Source of the DNA: Nocardioides sp. Root122
GTDB lineage: Bacteria > Actinomycetota > Actinomycetes > Propionibacteriales > Nocardioidaceae
Direction of reading: 5' to 3'
NCBI RefSeq assembly: GCF_001425025.1
Contig: NZ_LMDE01000013.1
Location: 129,934 to 193,933 of the forward strand
Length of the DNA stretch: 64,000 nt
In this document: positions 6,586 through 15,030 of the stretch, piece by piece
How the letters are laid out: the number at the start of each line of letters is the position of its first letter
Numbering within the stretch: position 1 is the stretch's first letter
The notes under the pieces: model-generated
Seen by the model: only the letters and a program-made list of their open reading frames with translations
Database searches by the model: none
Told to the model about the DNA's origin: nothing
Position numbers and translations under genes: made by a program

Positions 6586-9110
6586 CCCTCACGTCCACCG
6601 GGCCGCAGCTGGCGAGCCCGGTGCTCGCTCACGCCGGATTCGGGGATGAGACCGCCGTCGTGGCCGACGGCGTGGAGCTGTCGCATGCCGCGCTCGACCG
6701 GCGGGTCGCCGACCGGGCGGCGTCCTGGGGCCCCGCCCGCCGGCTCGTGCTCGTCGAGGGCGGCAACGACCTGGACTCGCTCGTGGCCTACCTCGCAGCC
6801 CTCCAGCACGGCCACGTGGCGCTCGTCGTCCCCGACGGCCGCACGGCCCAGCGCGCGGCGATGGTCGCGGCCTACGACCCCGACATCGTGTGCACCGCTG
6901 ATGCCCCGGACGACGTGCGCCGCGCCGCCACCGTCCACGACCTCCACCCCGACCTGGCGCTGCTGCTCAGCACCTCGGGCACCACCGGGTCGCCCAAGCT
7001 GGTGCGCCTCTCGCGCGACAACGTCGCCAGCAACGCTGCCGCCATCGCCGCCTATCTCGACCTCTCGCCCGCCGACCGCGCGATCACCACGCTGCCGTTG
7101 CACTACTGCTACGGCCTCTCGGTGCTGCACTCGCACCTGGTCGCCGGGGCGAGCGTGGTGCTGACCGGGCTGAGCGTCGTCGACGAGTGCTTCTGGGACC
7201 TCTTCGCCCGCAGCGGCGCCACGAGCTTCGCCGGCGTCCCCCACACCTTCGACCTGCTCGCCACCAGCGGCTTCGAGGCGCGCGAGCTGCCGAGGCTGCG
7301 CCAGGTGACGCAGGCGGGCGGGCGCCTCGACCCCGACGCCGTACGCCACTGGAGCCGGTTCGGCCGCAGCCGCGGCTGGGACCTCGTCGTGATGTACGGC
7401 GCCACGGAGGCGACCGCGCGCATGGCCTGGCTGCCGCCGGACCTCGCCGAGGAGCACCCCGCCGCGATCGGTCGCGCCGTCCCTGGCGGGCACCTGCGCC
7501 TCGACGAGGAGGCCGACGACCGTCCGGGAGTCGGCGAGCTCGTCTACACCGGCCCCAACGTGATGCTCGGCTATGCCGAACGACCGGCTGACCTCGCCCT
7601 CCCGCGCCAGGTCACCGAGCTCCGCACCGGCGACCTGGGGCGGTGCGTCGACGGGCTGTTCGAGGTCGTCGGCCGTCGCAACCGCTACGGCAAGGTCTTC
7701 GGCCTCCGCATCGACCTCGACGCCGTCGAGCACACCCTGCGCGCGACGGTCGACCGGCACGCGCGCGTGGTGGCGACCGACCGGGCGGTGCACGTCTTCC
7801 TCAGCCACGGCCGTGCCGCCGCGGCCGCGCGCGGGCTGGCGACCAGCCACTGCGGCGTGCCCGCGCACGCCGTCCGGGTCACGGTCCTCGACCGGCTCCC
7901 CGTCACCGCGACCGGGAAGCCCGACCACCTCGCGCTCGGTGAGCTCGCCGAGCTGGCGGACGCCGCTCCCGCGGAGCAGACCGCGGCCACCTCGGTGCGC
8001 GCCGACTTCGTGCGGGTGCTGGGCCGCGCCGACGCCGGCGACTCCTTCGTCGACCTCGGCGGCGACTCGCTGTCCTACGTCGAGCTCGCGACCCGGCTCG
8101 CCGACCACTTCCCGGCCGGCCTCCCCACCGGGTGGCACACCCGCACCGTCGGCGACCTCGAGCGCCTCCGGGACGCGGCGACCGCCGTCGAGACCCCCGC
8201 GCGGCAGCGGGGCGTGCGCCTGGACACCACCGTCGCGCTGCGCGCGCTCGCGATCCTCTTCGTGGTCGCCAGTCACGTCGACCTCGTGGCGCTCGAGGGC
8301 GGGGCCCACCTGCTGCTCGCGCTGGCGGGCTTCAACTTCGCGCGCTTCCAGCTCTCGGCGGCCGGCGACGCCCGCGCACGCCTGCGGCACGGGCTGTCCG
8401 GGCTCGCGCAGCTTCTGGTGCCGTCGGTGCTGTGGGTCGGCGGCGTCGCCCTGCTCCTCGGCAGCTACGACCTCACCACGGCCCTGTTCGTCCGCGAGCT
8501 GGTCGACGGCTCGGAGTGGGACGACCAGTGGCAGCTGTGGTTCCTCGAGTCGCTCGTGTGGATCACCGCCGCGGCGCTCGCCCTCACCTGCGTGCCCGTG
8601 CTGCACCGGCTCGAGCGACGTACGCCGTTCCGGTTCGCGCTGGTGGTCCTCGCCGTGGCCGCCCTCGCCCGCTTCGCCGAGGTCGGGCTGCGGGCCGGTC
8701 CCACCGAGCGCTACACCACGCTGGTGGTCGCCTTCTTCTTCGTCCTCGGCTGGACCGCGGCCCGGGCCACCACCCCACGGCAGCGCCTGCTGGTGACCGC
8801 ACTGGCCGCCGCGCTGACCCTCGGCTTCTTCGGCCAGGTGCACCGCGAGGTGATCGTCCTCGGCGGCTTCCTGCTCATGCTGTGGCTCCCCCACGTGACT
8901 CTCCCGCAGCGGCTGGCCCGGGCCGCGGGCGTCCTCGCGGGCGCGAGCCTGTTCATCTACCTCACGCACTGGCAGGTCTATCCCGCCCTCGAGGACGCCG
9001 GGCACCAGTGGCTCGCGCTCGTGGCGTCGATCACAGTCGGCATCGCCTACGGGCGCGTCGTGCGTCCGTTGCATCAGGCTGTCGGTCGCGCCATCCTCCG
9101 GTCGCGGTAG
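6582..9110 (+). CDS. Adenylation domain-acyl carrier protein-membrane acyltransferase fusion
   Basis: This is an 842-residue three-part enzyme. Residues about 15-460 are an AMP-forming ligase: A3 loop STSGTTGSPK (about 130-139), A5 MYGATEATAR (about 271), A7 TGDLGRCVDG, and the A10 lysine in VTATGKPDH. Residues about 470-530 are a carrier domain, DSFVDLGGDSLSYVEL, with the phosphopantetheine serine at about Ser496. Residues about 547-842 are hydrophobic, with nine or ten membrane segments. They begin with the acyltransferase-3 (OafA-type) hallmark of arginine, ten residues, histidine (Arg554, His565). By analogy with DltA/C/B, it should activate an acid, load it on its own carrier and transfer it to an acceptor at the membrane. 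GTG start overlaps the iron-ATPase stop. Substrate and acceptor are unknown. Confidence 0.85.
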   Translation: MTLTSTGPQLASPVLAHAGFGDETAVVADGVELSHAALDRRVADRAASWGPARRLVLVEGGNDLDSLVAYLAALQHGHVALVVPDGRTAQRAAMVAAYDPDIVCTADAPDDVRRAATVHDLHPDLALLLSTSGTTGSPKLVRLSRDNVASNAAAIAAYLDLSPADRAITTLPLHYCYGLSVLHSHLVAGASVVLTGLSVVDECFWDLFARSGATSFAGVPHTFDLLATSGFEARELPRLRQVTQAGGRLDPDAVRHWSRFGRSRGWDLVVMYGATEATARMAWLPPDLAEEHPAAIGRAVPGGHLRLDEEADDRPGVGELVYTGPNVMLGYAERPADLALPRQVTELRTGDLGRCVDGLFEVVGRRNRYGKVFGLRIDLDAVEHTLRATVDRHARVVATDRAVHVFLSHGRAAAAARGLATSHCGVPAHAVRVTVLDRLPVTATGKPDHLALGELAELADAAPAEQTAATSVRADFVRVLGRADAGDSFVDLGGDSLSYVELATRLADHFPAGLPTGWHTRTVGDLERLRDAATAVETPARQRGVRLDTTVALRALAILFVVASHVDLVALEGGAHLLLALAGFNFARFQLSAAGDARARLRHGLSGLAQLLVPSVLWVGGVALLLGSYDLTTALFVRELVDGSEWDDQWQLWFLESLVWITAAALALTCVPVLHRLERRTPFRFALVVLAVAALARFAEVGLRAGPTERYTTLVVAFFFVLGWTAARATTPRQRLLVTALAAALTLGFFGQVHREVIVLGGFLLMLWLPHVTLPQRLARAAGVLAGASLFIYLTHWQVYPALEDAGHQWLALVASITVGIAYGRVVRPLHQAVGRAILRSR

Positions 9111-9176
9111 CCTGCCCAGCGGTACGCAACCCGGCCGCACTGAATCCCACCGCGCCGCAGTCCCCAGGAGTCCCGC

Positions 9177-10958
9177 GTGAGCTTGAAGAAGGTCCTGATC
9201 GCCAACCGAGGCGAGATCGCCGTCCGCGTCATCCGCGCCTGCAAGGACGCCGGCATCGGCTCCGTCGCGGTCTACGCCGACCCCGACCGCGACGCGTTGT
9301 TCGTCCGCCTCGCCGACGAGGCCCACTCGCTCGGCGGCGCCACCCCGGCCGAGTCCTACCTCGACATCGCCAAGATCATCGCGGTCGCGGAGAAGTCCGG
9401 GGCCGACTCCATCCACCCGGGCTACGGCTTCCTCGCCGAGAACGCCGAGTTCGCCCAGGCCGTCATCGACGCCGGGCTGATCTGGATCGGTCCCCCGCCC
9501 GCCGCGATCGAGGCGCTGGGCGACAAGGCGAAGGCCAAGCACATCGCCGACAAGGCCAAGGCCCCGCTGGCTCCCGGCACCAAGGACCCGGTCGCCGACG
9601 CCGACGAGGTCGTCGAGTTCGCCAAGGCCAACGGCCTGCCGGTGGCCATCAAGGCCGTCTTCGGCGGCGGCGGTCGCGGCCTCAAGGTCGCCCGCACGCT
9701 CGAGGAGATCCCCGATGCCTACGAGTCCGCGGTCCGCGAGGCCGTGACGGCCTTCGGCCGCGGCGAGTGCCTGGTCGAGAAGTTCCTCGACAAGCCGCGC
9801 CACGTCGAGACCCAGTGCCTGGCCGACCAGCACGGCAACGTCGTGGTCGTCTCCACCCGCGACTGCTCGCTCCAGCGCCGCAACCAGAAGCTCGTCGAGG
9901 AGGCGCCCGCGCCGTTCCTGTCCGACGCGCAGATGAGCGAGCTCTACGAGTCGTCCAAGCGCATCCTCAAGGAGGCCGGCTACCACGGCGCCGGGACCTG
10001 CGAGTTCCTCGTCGCCCAGGACGGCACGATCTCCTTCCTCGAGGTCAACACCCGCCTCCAGGTCGAGCACTGCGTCTCGGAGGAGGTCACCGGCATCGAC
10101 CTGGTGCGTGAGATGTTCCGCATCGCCGCCGGCGAGGAGCTCGGCTACGACGACCCCGAGATCCGCGGCCACTCCATCGAGTACCGCATCAACGCCGAGG
10201 ACGGCGGGCGCAACTTCATGCCCGCCCCCGGCACCCTCACGAAGTGGCACCCGCCGGCAGGACCCGGCGTACGCCTCGACGGCGGCTACGACCAGGGCGA
10301 GACCATCCCCGGCTCGTTCGACTCCCTCATCGCCAAGCTCATCGTCACCGGCAAGGACCGCACCCAGGCCCTCGAGCGCTCGCGCCGCGCCCTCGACGAG
10401 TTCGTCGTCGACGGCATGCCGACGGTCATCCCCTTCCACCGCGCTGTCGTCTCCGACCCGGCCTACGTCGGCTCGTCGACCCCCTCCGGTGAGGGTGAGT
10501 TCTCCGTCTACACCCAGTGGATCGAGACGGAGTTCGACAACCAGATCGAGCCCTACTCCGGCGACGCAGCCGAGGCCGAGGAGGCCGGCGAGCGGCAGAA
10601 GGTCACCGTCGAGGTCGGCGGCAAGCGCCTCGAGGTCGTCCTCCCCGCCGGGCTGGGTGGCCTCTCCCTCGGGGGTGGCGCTGCGGGCGGCGGGGCCAAG
10701 AAGGCCAAGCGGTCGGCGAAGAAGGCCGGCGCCGCGGCGTCCGGTGACTCCGTCACCTCGCCCATGCAGGGCACCATCGTCAAGGTCGTCGTCGAGGAGG
10801 GCCAGGAGGTCGCCGAGGGCGACACGGTCGTCGTCATGGAGGCGATGAAGATGGAGCAGCCGCTCAAGGCCCACAAGGCCGGCACCATCACCGGGCTGGC
10901 CGCCGAGGTCGGCGCAACCGTGACCAACGGCGCGGTGATCTGCGAGATCAAGGGCTGA
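9177..10958 (+). CDS. accA3: Acetyl-/propionyl-CoA carboxylase alpha subunit (biotin carboxylase + BCCP), AccA3-like
   Basis: This 593-residue biotin-dependent subunit carboxylates its own biotin with ATP and bicarbonate. It then supplies CO2 to separate carboxyltransferase beta subunits for malonyl-CoA or methylmalonyl-CoA synthesis. Biotin carboxylase occupies residues 1-450 (VLIANRGEIAVRVIRACKDAG start; glycine-rich ATP loop KAVFGGGGRGLK; FLEVNTRLQVEH catalytic region). An alanine/lysine-rich linker (about 500-525) leads to the biotinyl domain with the target lysine in EAMKMEQ (Lys558). The GTG start has a good AGGAG site 6 nt upstream. No beta subunit is encoded nearby. The beta partners determine which acyl-CoA is made, so the exact pathway stays open. 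Confidence 0.93.
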   Translation: MSLKKVLIANRGEIAVRVIRACKDAGIGSVAVYADPDRDALFVRLADEAHSLGGATPAESYLDIAKIIAVAEKSGADSIHPGYGFLAENAEFAQAVIDAGLIWIGPPPAAIEALGDKAKAKHIADKAKAPLAPGTKDPVADADEVVEFAKANGLPVAIKAVFGGGGRGLKVARTLEEIPDAYESAVREAVTAFGRGECLVEKFLDKPRHVETQCLADQHGNVVVVSTRDCSLQRRNQKLVEEAPAPFLSDAQMSELYESSKRILKEAGYHGAGTCEFLVAQDGTISFLEVNTRLQVEHCVSEEVTGIDLVREMFRIAAGEELGYDDPEIRGHSIEYRINAEDGGRNFMPAPGTLTKWHPPAGPGVRLDGGYDQGETIPGSFDSLIAKLIVTGKDRTQALERSRRALDEFVVDGMPTVIPFHRAVVSDPAYVGSSTPSGEGEFSVYTQWIETEFDNQIEPYSGDAAEAEEAGERQKVTVEVGGKRLEVVLPAGLGGLSLGGGAAGGGAKKAKRSAKKAGAAASGDSVTSPMQGTIVKVVVEEGQEVAEGDTVVVMEAMKMEQPLKAHKAGTITGLAAEVGATVTNGAVICEIKG

Positions 10959-10984
10959 CGCAGGCCCCTAGCCCGGCGGACCCG

Positions 10985-11045
10985 ACACGTGTCCGAGAAG
11001 TTGCCCTCGAGGAGCGATCCCGTGGGCGACATCTCGGACACGTGT
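10985..11045. repeat. Long inverted repeat (14-bp arms) downstream of accA3
   Basis: ACACGTGTCCGAGA at 10985-10998 is repeated as its exact complement TCTCGGACACGTGT at 11032-11045, with 33 bp between. The arms themselves contain the palindrome ACACGTGT. It could act as a terminator for accA3, a protein-binding site, or be one member of a dispersed repeat family. There is no T-tract. Confidence 0.6.
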
Positions 11046-11068
11046 GCATTTCGGGGGCTGCGGGCTCA

Positions 11069-11098
11069 TTAGATAGCAAGCGCTCACTTTCTATGTAA
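11069..11098. promoter_or_regulatory. Imperfect nested palindromes before the TetR/FAD-dehydrogenase pair
   Basis: TTAGATAG and CTATGTAA (7 of 8 complementary) flank an inner AGCAAGCGCTCACT at 11075-11088. They lie 10 bp before the GTG of the TetR gene. The inner part resembles the TetR-type operator form AnCAAGnnCTTGnT known for KstR2, with two mismatches. It is the probable autoregulatory operator. Confidence 0.45.
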
Positions 11099-11108
11099 CA
11101 CTTCCGGC

Positions 11109-11747
11109 GTGACCTCCGCCCCGAGACGTACGCAGGCAGAGCGCCGCGAGGGCACGATCGGCGCACTCCTCGACGCGACGGTCACCTGCCTGGCCGAGCG
11201 CGGGTACGCCGGCACGTCGACCGCCGCGGTCTGCGCGGCGGCGGGGGTCAGCCAGGGCGCGCTGTTCCGCCACTTCCCGACCCGCCAGGCACTGCTGGTG
11301 GCGACCGCCGAGCACGTCGCCACGCGGCAGGTCGAGGCCTTCCGGGCACTGGGCGCGCGGGGCGTCGACACGGCCGACGAGGTGACCGCGGTGCTCGGCC
11401 ACCTCCGCGGCCTCGTGCTCTCCCCCGTGAACCAGACCTGGCGCGAGCTGCTGGTCGCCGCCCGTGCCGACGAGTCGCTGCGCAGGGCACTGCTCCCGGC
11501 CCGCGAGTCGCTGCAGGGACAGATGCTCGGTGCCGCCGCCGACCTCTGGGGCGACCGGCTCCCTGCGGAGGACCTCGCCGCCGTGCTGAGCATCGTCGTC
11601 AACATGCTCGACGGGCTGGCCTTCTCCGCGCTCGATCCCGACCCCTCGGCCGCCCCCGGCCGCACCGTCGAGCGCGCACTGCGCCTGCTCGCCGAGATGA
11701 TCGTCCGCCACTACCCCGACCCCACCCCACCGGAGCAGCCATCATGA
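11109..11747 (+). CDS. TetR-family transcriptional regulator
   Basis: This is a 212-residue repressor-type regulator. The N-terminal helix-turn-helix is clear: RREGTIGALLDATVTCLAERGYAGTSTAAVCAAAGVSQGALFRHFPTRQAL (about residues 12-62). The C-terminal ligand domain is not diagnostic. The stop overlaps the ATG of the following flavoprotein gene as ATGA, so the two are co-transcribed and the flavoprotein is the likely regulated function. The short AT-richer spacer upstream holds imperfect palindromes that could be its own operator. The effector is probably a substrate or product of the flavoprotein; that is inference. Confidence 0.9.
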   Translation: MTSAPRRTQAERREGTIGALLDATVTCLAERGYAGTSTAAVCAAAGVSQGALFRHFPTRQALLVATAEHVATRQVEAFRALGARGVDTADEVTAVLGHLRGLVLSPVNQTWRELLVAARADESLRRALLPARESLQGQMLGAAADLWGDRLPAEDLAAVLSIVVNMLDGLAFSALDPDPSAAPGRTVERALRLLAEMIVRHYPDPTPPEQPS

Positions 11748-13435
11748 CCACCGACTTCACCCCCGACGCGATCGTCGTCGGCGCCGGGCTCGCCGGCCTC
11801 GTCGCCACCCACGAGCTCGCCCTCGCCGGCAAGCGGGTGCTGGTGCTCGACCAGGAGAACCGCGACAACCTCGGAGGGCAGGCCTGGTGGTCGCTCGGCG
11901 GCCTGCTGTTCGTGGACAGCCCCGAGCAGCGACGGATGGGGATCAAGGACTCCCCCGAGCTGGCGTGGCAGGACTGGCAGGGCTCTGCCCAGTTCGACCG
12001 CCTCGGCGACGGCACCGACGGCCCCGGCCGCGGCGAGGACCACTGGCCGCAGCAGTGGGCGAAGGCGTACGTCGACTTCGCCCACCGCGAGAAGCGCGCC
12101 TACCTCCACGACCTCGGGCTCAAGTCCCTCCCGTTCGTGGGGTGGGCCGAGCGTGGCGACGGTCGCGCCACCGGGCACGGCAACTCGGTCCCCCGCTTCC
12201 ACCTCACGTGGGGCACCGGCCCCGAGGTGGTCCGGATCTTCGCCGAGCCCGTGCAGCGCGCCGAGACCCAGGGTCTGGTCCGCTTCGCCTTCCGCCACCA
12301 GGTCGACGAGCTCGTGGTCCAGGACGGGGCTGTCGTCGGCGTGCGCGGCACCGTGCTGGCCGACGACGGCGCCGGGCGCGGGGTGAGGTCGAGCCGCGAC
12401 GCGGTCGGCTCGTTCGAGCACCGCGCCGCCGCGGTCGTCATCACCTCAGGCGGCATCGGACACAACCACGAGCTGATGCGGCGCAACTGGCCGACGGAGC
12501 GCGTGGGTGCGGCCCCGGAGCACCTGATCTCCGGAGTCCCGGCGCACGTCGACGGGCGGATGCAGGGGATCGCCGAGGACGCCGGCGCCACGATGGTCAA
12601 CAAGGACCGGATGTGGGCCTACGTCGAGGGCATCCACAACTGGGACCCGGTCTGGCCCGACCACGCCATCCGGATCCTGCCCGGACCCTCGTCGATGTGG
12701 TTCGACGCGACGGGCCGGCGCCTCGAGGGCATGTCGGGCGTCCCCGGCGCCGACTCGATCGGTGCGATGAAGCAGATCCTCGCCGCGGGTCACGACTACT
12801 CGTGGTTCGTGCTGACGCAGTCGATCATCGAGAAGGAGTTCGCCCTCTCCGGCTCCGAGCAGAACCCCGACATCACCGGCAAGGACCTCACGTTCCTCGC
12901 CAGGAGCCGCCTCGCCAAGGGCGCACCCGGACCCGTCGAGGCGTTCAAGGAGCACGGAGTCGACTTCGTGGTGGCCGACGACCTGGCCGGCCTGGTGACC
13001 GGGATGAACCAGCTCGCGCGTGGCCCGGAGCTCGACCTCGACGAGCTCGAGCGGCAGATCGTGGCGCGCGACCGCGAGGTCGACAACGCGTTCTCCAAGG
13101 ACATCCAGGTGATGGCGATCCACAACGCCCGTCGCAGCCGTACGGACAAGCTGATCCGGGTCGCGAAGCCCCACAAGATCCTCGACCCCGCGCACGGTCC
13201 GCTCATCGCGGTGCGGCTCAACATCCTCTCCCGCAAGACGCTCGGCGGCCTCGAGACCAACCTCGACGGCCAGTGCCTCGCAGCCGACGGCTCCCCGATC
13301 CCCGGCCTGTACGCCGCGGGCGAGGTCGCCGGCTTCGGCGGCGGCGGGGTGCACGGCTACAACGCGCTCGAGGGCACCTTCCTCGGCGGCTGCATCTTCT
13401 CCGGCCGCGCGGTCGGTCGGGCGCTGGCACGCTGA
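11744..13435 (+). CDS. FAD-binding dehydrogenase (3-ketosteroid dehydrogenase/fumarate-reductase flavoprotein family)
   Basis: This 563-residue flavoprotein has an N-terminal Rossmann motif AIVVGAGLAGLVATHELA with the ribose-binding acidic end VLVLDQE. The C-terminal FAD-closing segment is GLYAAGEVAGFGGGGVHGYNALEGTFLGG. The overall plan (FAD domain, mobile substrate cap, FAD domain) is that of the KstD/fumarate-reductase flavoprotein family. Members annotated simply as FAD-binding dehydrogenase are common in actinobacteria. The substrate cannot be named: the length is close to KstD but the steroid-pocket signature is not obvious. It is co-transcribed with the preceding TetR gene. No other steroid-degradation gene is adjacent, which weakens a steroid role. 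Confidence 0.85.
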   Translation: MTTDFTPDAIVVGAGLAGLVATHELALAGKRVLVLDQENRDNLGGQAWWSLGGLLFVDSPEQRRMGIKDSPELAWQDWQGSAQFDRLGDGTDGPGRGEDHWPQQWAKAYVDFAHREKRAYLHDLGLKSLPFVGWAERGDGRATGHGNSVPRFHLTWGTGPEVVRIFAEPVQRAETQGLVRFAFRHQVDELVVQDGAVVGVRGTVLADDGAGRGVRSSRDAVGSFEHRAAAVVITSGGIGHNHELMRRNWPTERVGAAPEHLISGVPAHVDGRMQGIAEDAGATMVNKDRMWAYVEGIHNWDPVWPDHAIRILPGPSSMWFDATGRRLEGMSGVPGADSIGAMKQILAAGHDYSWFVLTQSIIEKEFALSGSEQNPDITGKDLTFLARSRLAKGAPGPVEAFKEHGVDFVVADDLAGLVTGMNQLARGPELDLDELERQIVARDREVDNAFSKDIQVMAIHNARRSRTDKLIRVAKPHKILDPAHGPLIAVRLNILSRKTLGGLETNLDGQCLAADGSPIPGLYAAGEVAGFGGGGVHGYNALEGTFLGGCIFSGRAVGRALAR

Positions 13436-13553
13436 CCTCTGCACCGGCGCGCGCGGTTGCGGACCGCACACGCAGGGGCCGCACAAAACCACACCTCGCC
13501 TGCCGAACGAGTCGGTCGTACCCACTCGGCGGACGACGGGAGAGGATGAACGT

Positions 13554-14147
13554 ATGCTCACGCCTCGTGTAGTTGCCGTCAGTCGCGACGAGACCCACCG
13601 GTTCAGCAAAGTGCCGGCTGAGTCGATCACCCTCGTGGCCGGGCTCGGGGTGCTCGGCGATGCCCACGCCGGGACCTTGGTGCAGCATCGATCGCGCGTG
13701 CGTCGCGACCCGAACCAGCCCAACCTGCGCCAGGTGCACCTGATCCACGCTGAGGTCTTCGCCGACGCCCGCGCCATGGGCTATGAACTGGGGCCGGGCG
13801 ACCTCGGGGAGAACGTCCTCACCGCCGACGTCGACCTGCTCGGGTTGCCGACCGGGACCCTGCTCGATCTCGGCGGTCCCGTCGTGCGACTGACCGGCCT
13901 GCGCAACCCCTGTGCCCAGATCAACGCCTTTCGCCCCGGGCTGCTCAAGGTGGTGCTGTCCCGCGTGGACGGGACGCCGACCGACGAGCCGGCCCCGTCG
14001 ACCGCCTCGCCGGGGTGCGCGACCGCGCCCCTCATTCGCAAGGCCGGAGTGATGGCAGTCGTCGAGCGCGGCGGCGAGGTCGTGCGGGGCCGACCGATCA
14101 CGGTGACCCTTCCCGACACGCCCCACACGCCCCTCGCGCCCGTATGA
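13554..14147 (+). CDS. MOSC domain protein
   Basis: This 197-residue protein matches the MOSC (molybdenum cofactor sulfurase C-terminal) fold. Visible are the ordered segments GVLGDAHAG, the basic HRSRVRRDPNQPNLRQVHLI, GDLGENVLT, and the conserved cysteine in LRNPCAQI. Stand-alone MOSC proteins of the YiiM type help detoxify N-hydroxylated compounds or handle sulfur on molybdenum cofactor; which applies here is unknown. A GAGAGG ribosome site lies upstream of the ATG. The gene stands alone between a convergent TetR gene and the FAD dehydrogenase. A second, divergent MOSC protein is encoded at about 31.1-31.7 kb. Confidence 0.85.
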   Translation: MLTPRVVAVSRDETHRFSKVPAESITLVAGLGVLGDAHAGTLVQHRSRVRRDPNQPNLRQVHLIHAEVFADARAMGYELGPGDLGENVLTADVDLLGLPTGTLLDLGGPVVRLTGLRNPCAQINAFRPGLLKVVLSRVDGTPTDEPAPSTASPGCATAPLIRKAGVMAVVERGGEVVRGRPITVTLPDTPHTPLAPV

Positions 14148-14193
14148 CCGCCTGCGCCCGCAAGCGTGAGCGGAGGTTCGCACCAGCGACTCG

Positions 14194-14898
14194 CTAGCGG
14201 AGTCCGACGGCCTCCACCAGCGCCGCCAGGTGGTGCTCGAAGATGTCCTTGGGGTCGGAGAAGGTGTCGGCACCGTACTGGCCGAACACCTCGAAGCTGA
14301 CGCAGCCGAAGAGCGCGGCCCACGCAAGCATGCCGCGGGCGATCAACGCATCCGGCGCGGTGATGCCGAGCTCGCGCCGGATCCGGGCCAGGTCGCGCGC
14401 CAGCCGCCATGGGGCGACGGCGTCCTCCGGGAGCGAGACCTCCCCCGCCTGCCAGGCGTCCTCCCAGACCTCGACCAGGCGGCGGACAACCCGCGTGCCC
14501 GGCTCGGTGGTGCGCTCGGCCGGCGCCTCGTAGCCCGGGACGGGGCTGCCGAAGAGGAGGGCGTACGTCGCGGGCTCGGCGAGCGCCCACTCCCGCACTG
14601 CGCGGCCGATGGCCACCATCCGTCGCGCGTGGTCGGCCCGATCGAGCGGTGCGATCGCCGCGTCGACGGCGTCGCCGAGCTCGTCGTAGCCGTCGACGAC
14701 GAGCAGGGTGAGCAGCTCGTCGCGGCTCTCGACGTAGCGGTAGACCGCGGACGAGACCACACCCAGGTCCCGCGCGACGGCGCGCAGGGACAGGGCGGCC
14801 GCGCCGTCGGTGGCGAGGTGCGACCGGCCGATCCGGACGATGTCGCGCATCGTCTGCTCGCGGGCCCGGCTCCGGGGGGTCGAGGCGGTGTCTCCCAT
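14194..14898 (-). CDS. TetR-family transcriptional regulator
   Basis: This 234-residue regulator has a clear helix-turn-helix: SHLATDGAAALSLRAVARDLGVVSSAVYRYVESRDEL (about residues 28-65). The C-terminal half resembles the TetR_C_33-type ligand domain (LLFGSPVPGYEAP). The ATG is chosen because the family N-terminus (RSRAREQTMRDIVRIGR) begins just after it. It is divergent from the epimerase-like gene, and two copies of a palindrome lie in the shared 132-bp intergenic region. It most likely represses both itself and that neighbour. Confidence 0.9.
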   Translation of the reverse strand: MGDTASTPRSRAREQTMRDIVRIGRSHLATDGAAALSLRAVARDLGVVSSAVYRYVESRDELLTLLVVDGYDELGDAVDAAIAPLDRADHARRMVAIGRAVREWALAEPATYALLFGSPVPGYEAPAERTTEPGTRVVRRLVEVWEDAWQAGEVSLPEDAVAPWRLARDLARIRRELGITAPDALIARGMLAWAALFGCVSFEVFGQYGADTFSDPKDIFEHHLAALVEAVGLR

Positions 14899-14939
14899 GC
14901 GACCAGTGTGGCACGACCGGGAGCGGTCGTGACAAATGT

Positions 14940-15003
14940 GAGCACCGCTCTTGCTTTCGCGCGACGAGCAGGTCATGCTGGTCGAAACGAGAGCACTGCT
15001 CTC
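14940..15003. promoter_or_regulatory. Paired TetR operators in a divergent promoter region
   Basis: GAGAGCACTGCTCTC (14989-15003) is a perfect 7-bp inverted repeat around one base. A second, imperfect copy, GAGCACCGCTCT, lies at 14940-14951. The shared core is GAGCACYGCTCT, with copies 51 bp apart. One flanks the TetR promoter side and the other the epimerase promoter side, the usual layout for divergent autoregulated TetR pairs. Confidence 0.65.
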
Positions 15004-15030
15004 ACTTCGCCCTCAGGCCAGGAGAACCTC

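Noticed and set aside
6561..10874. Very long open frame on the minus strand across the acyltransferase fusion and accA3
   Set aside because: It is antisense to two genes with complete, ordered domain motifs. Its translation is a low-complexity string of Gly, Asp, Glu, Val, Leu and Arg, typical of the mirror frame in high-GC DNA.
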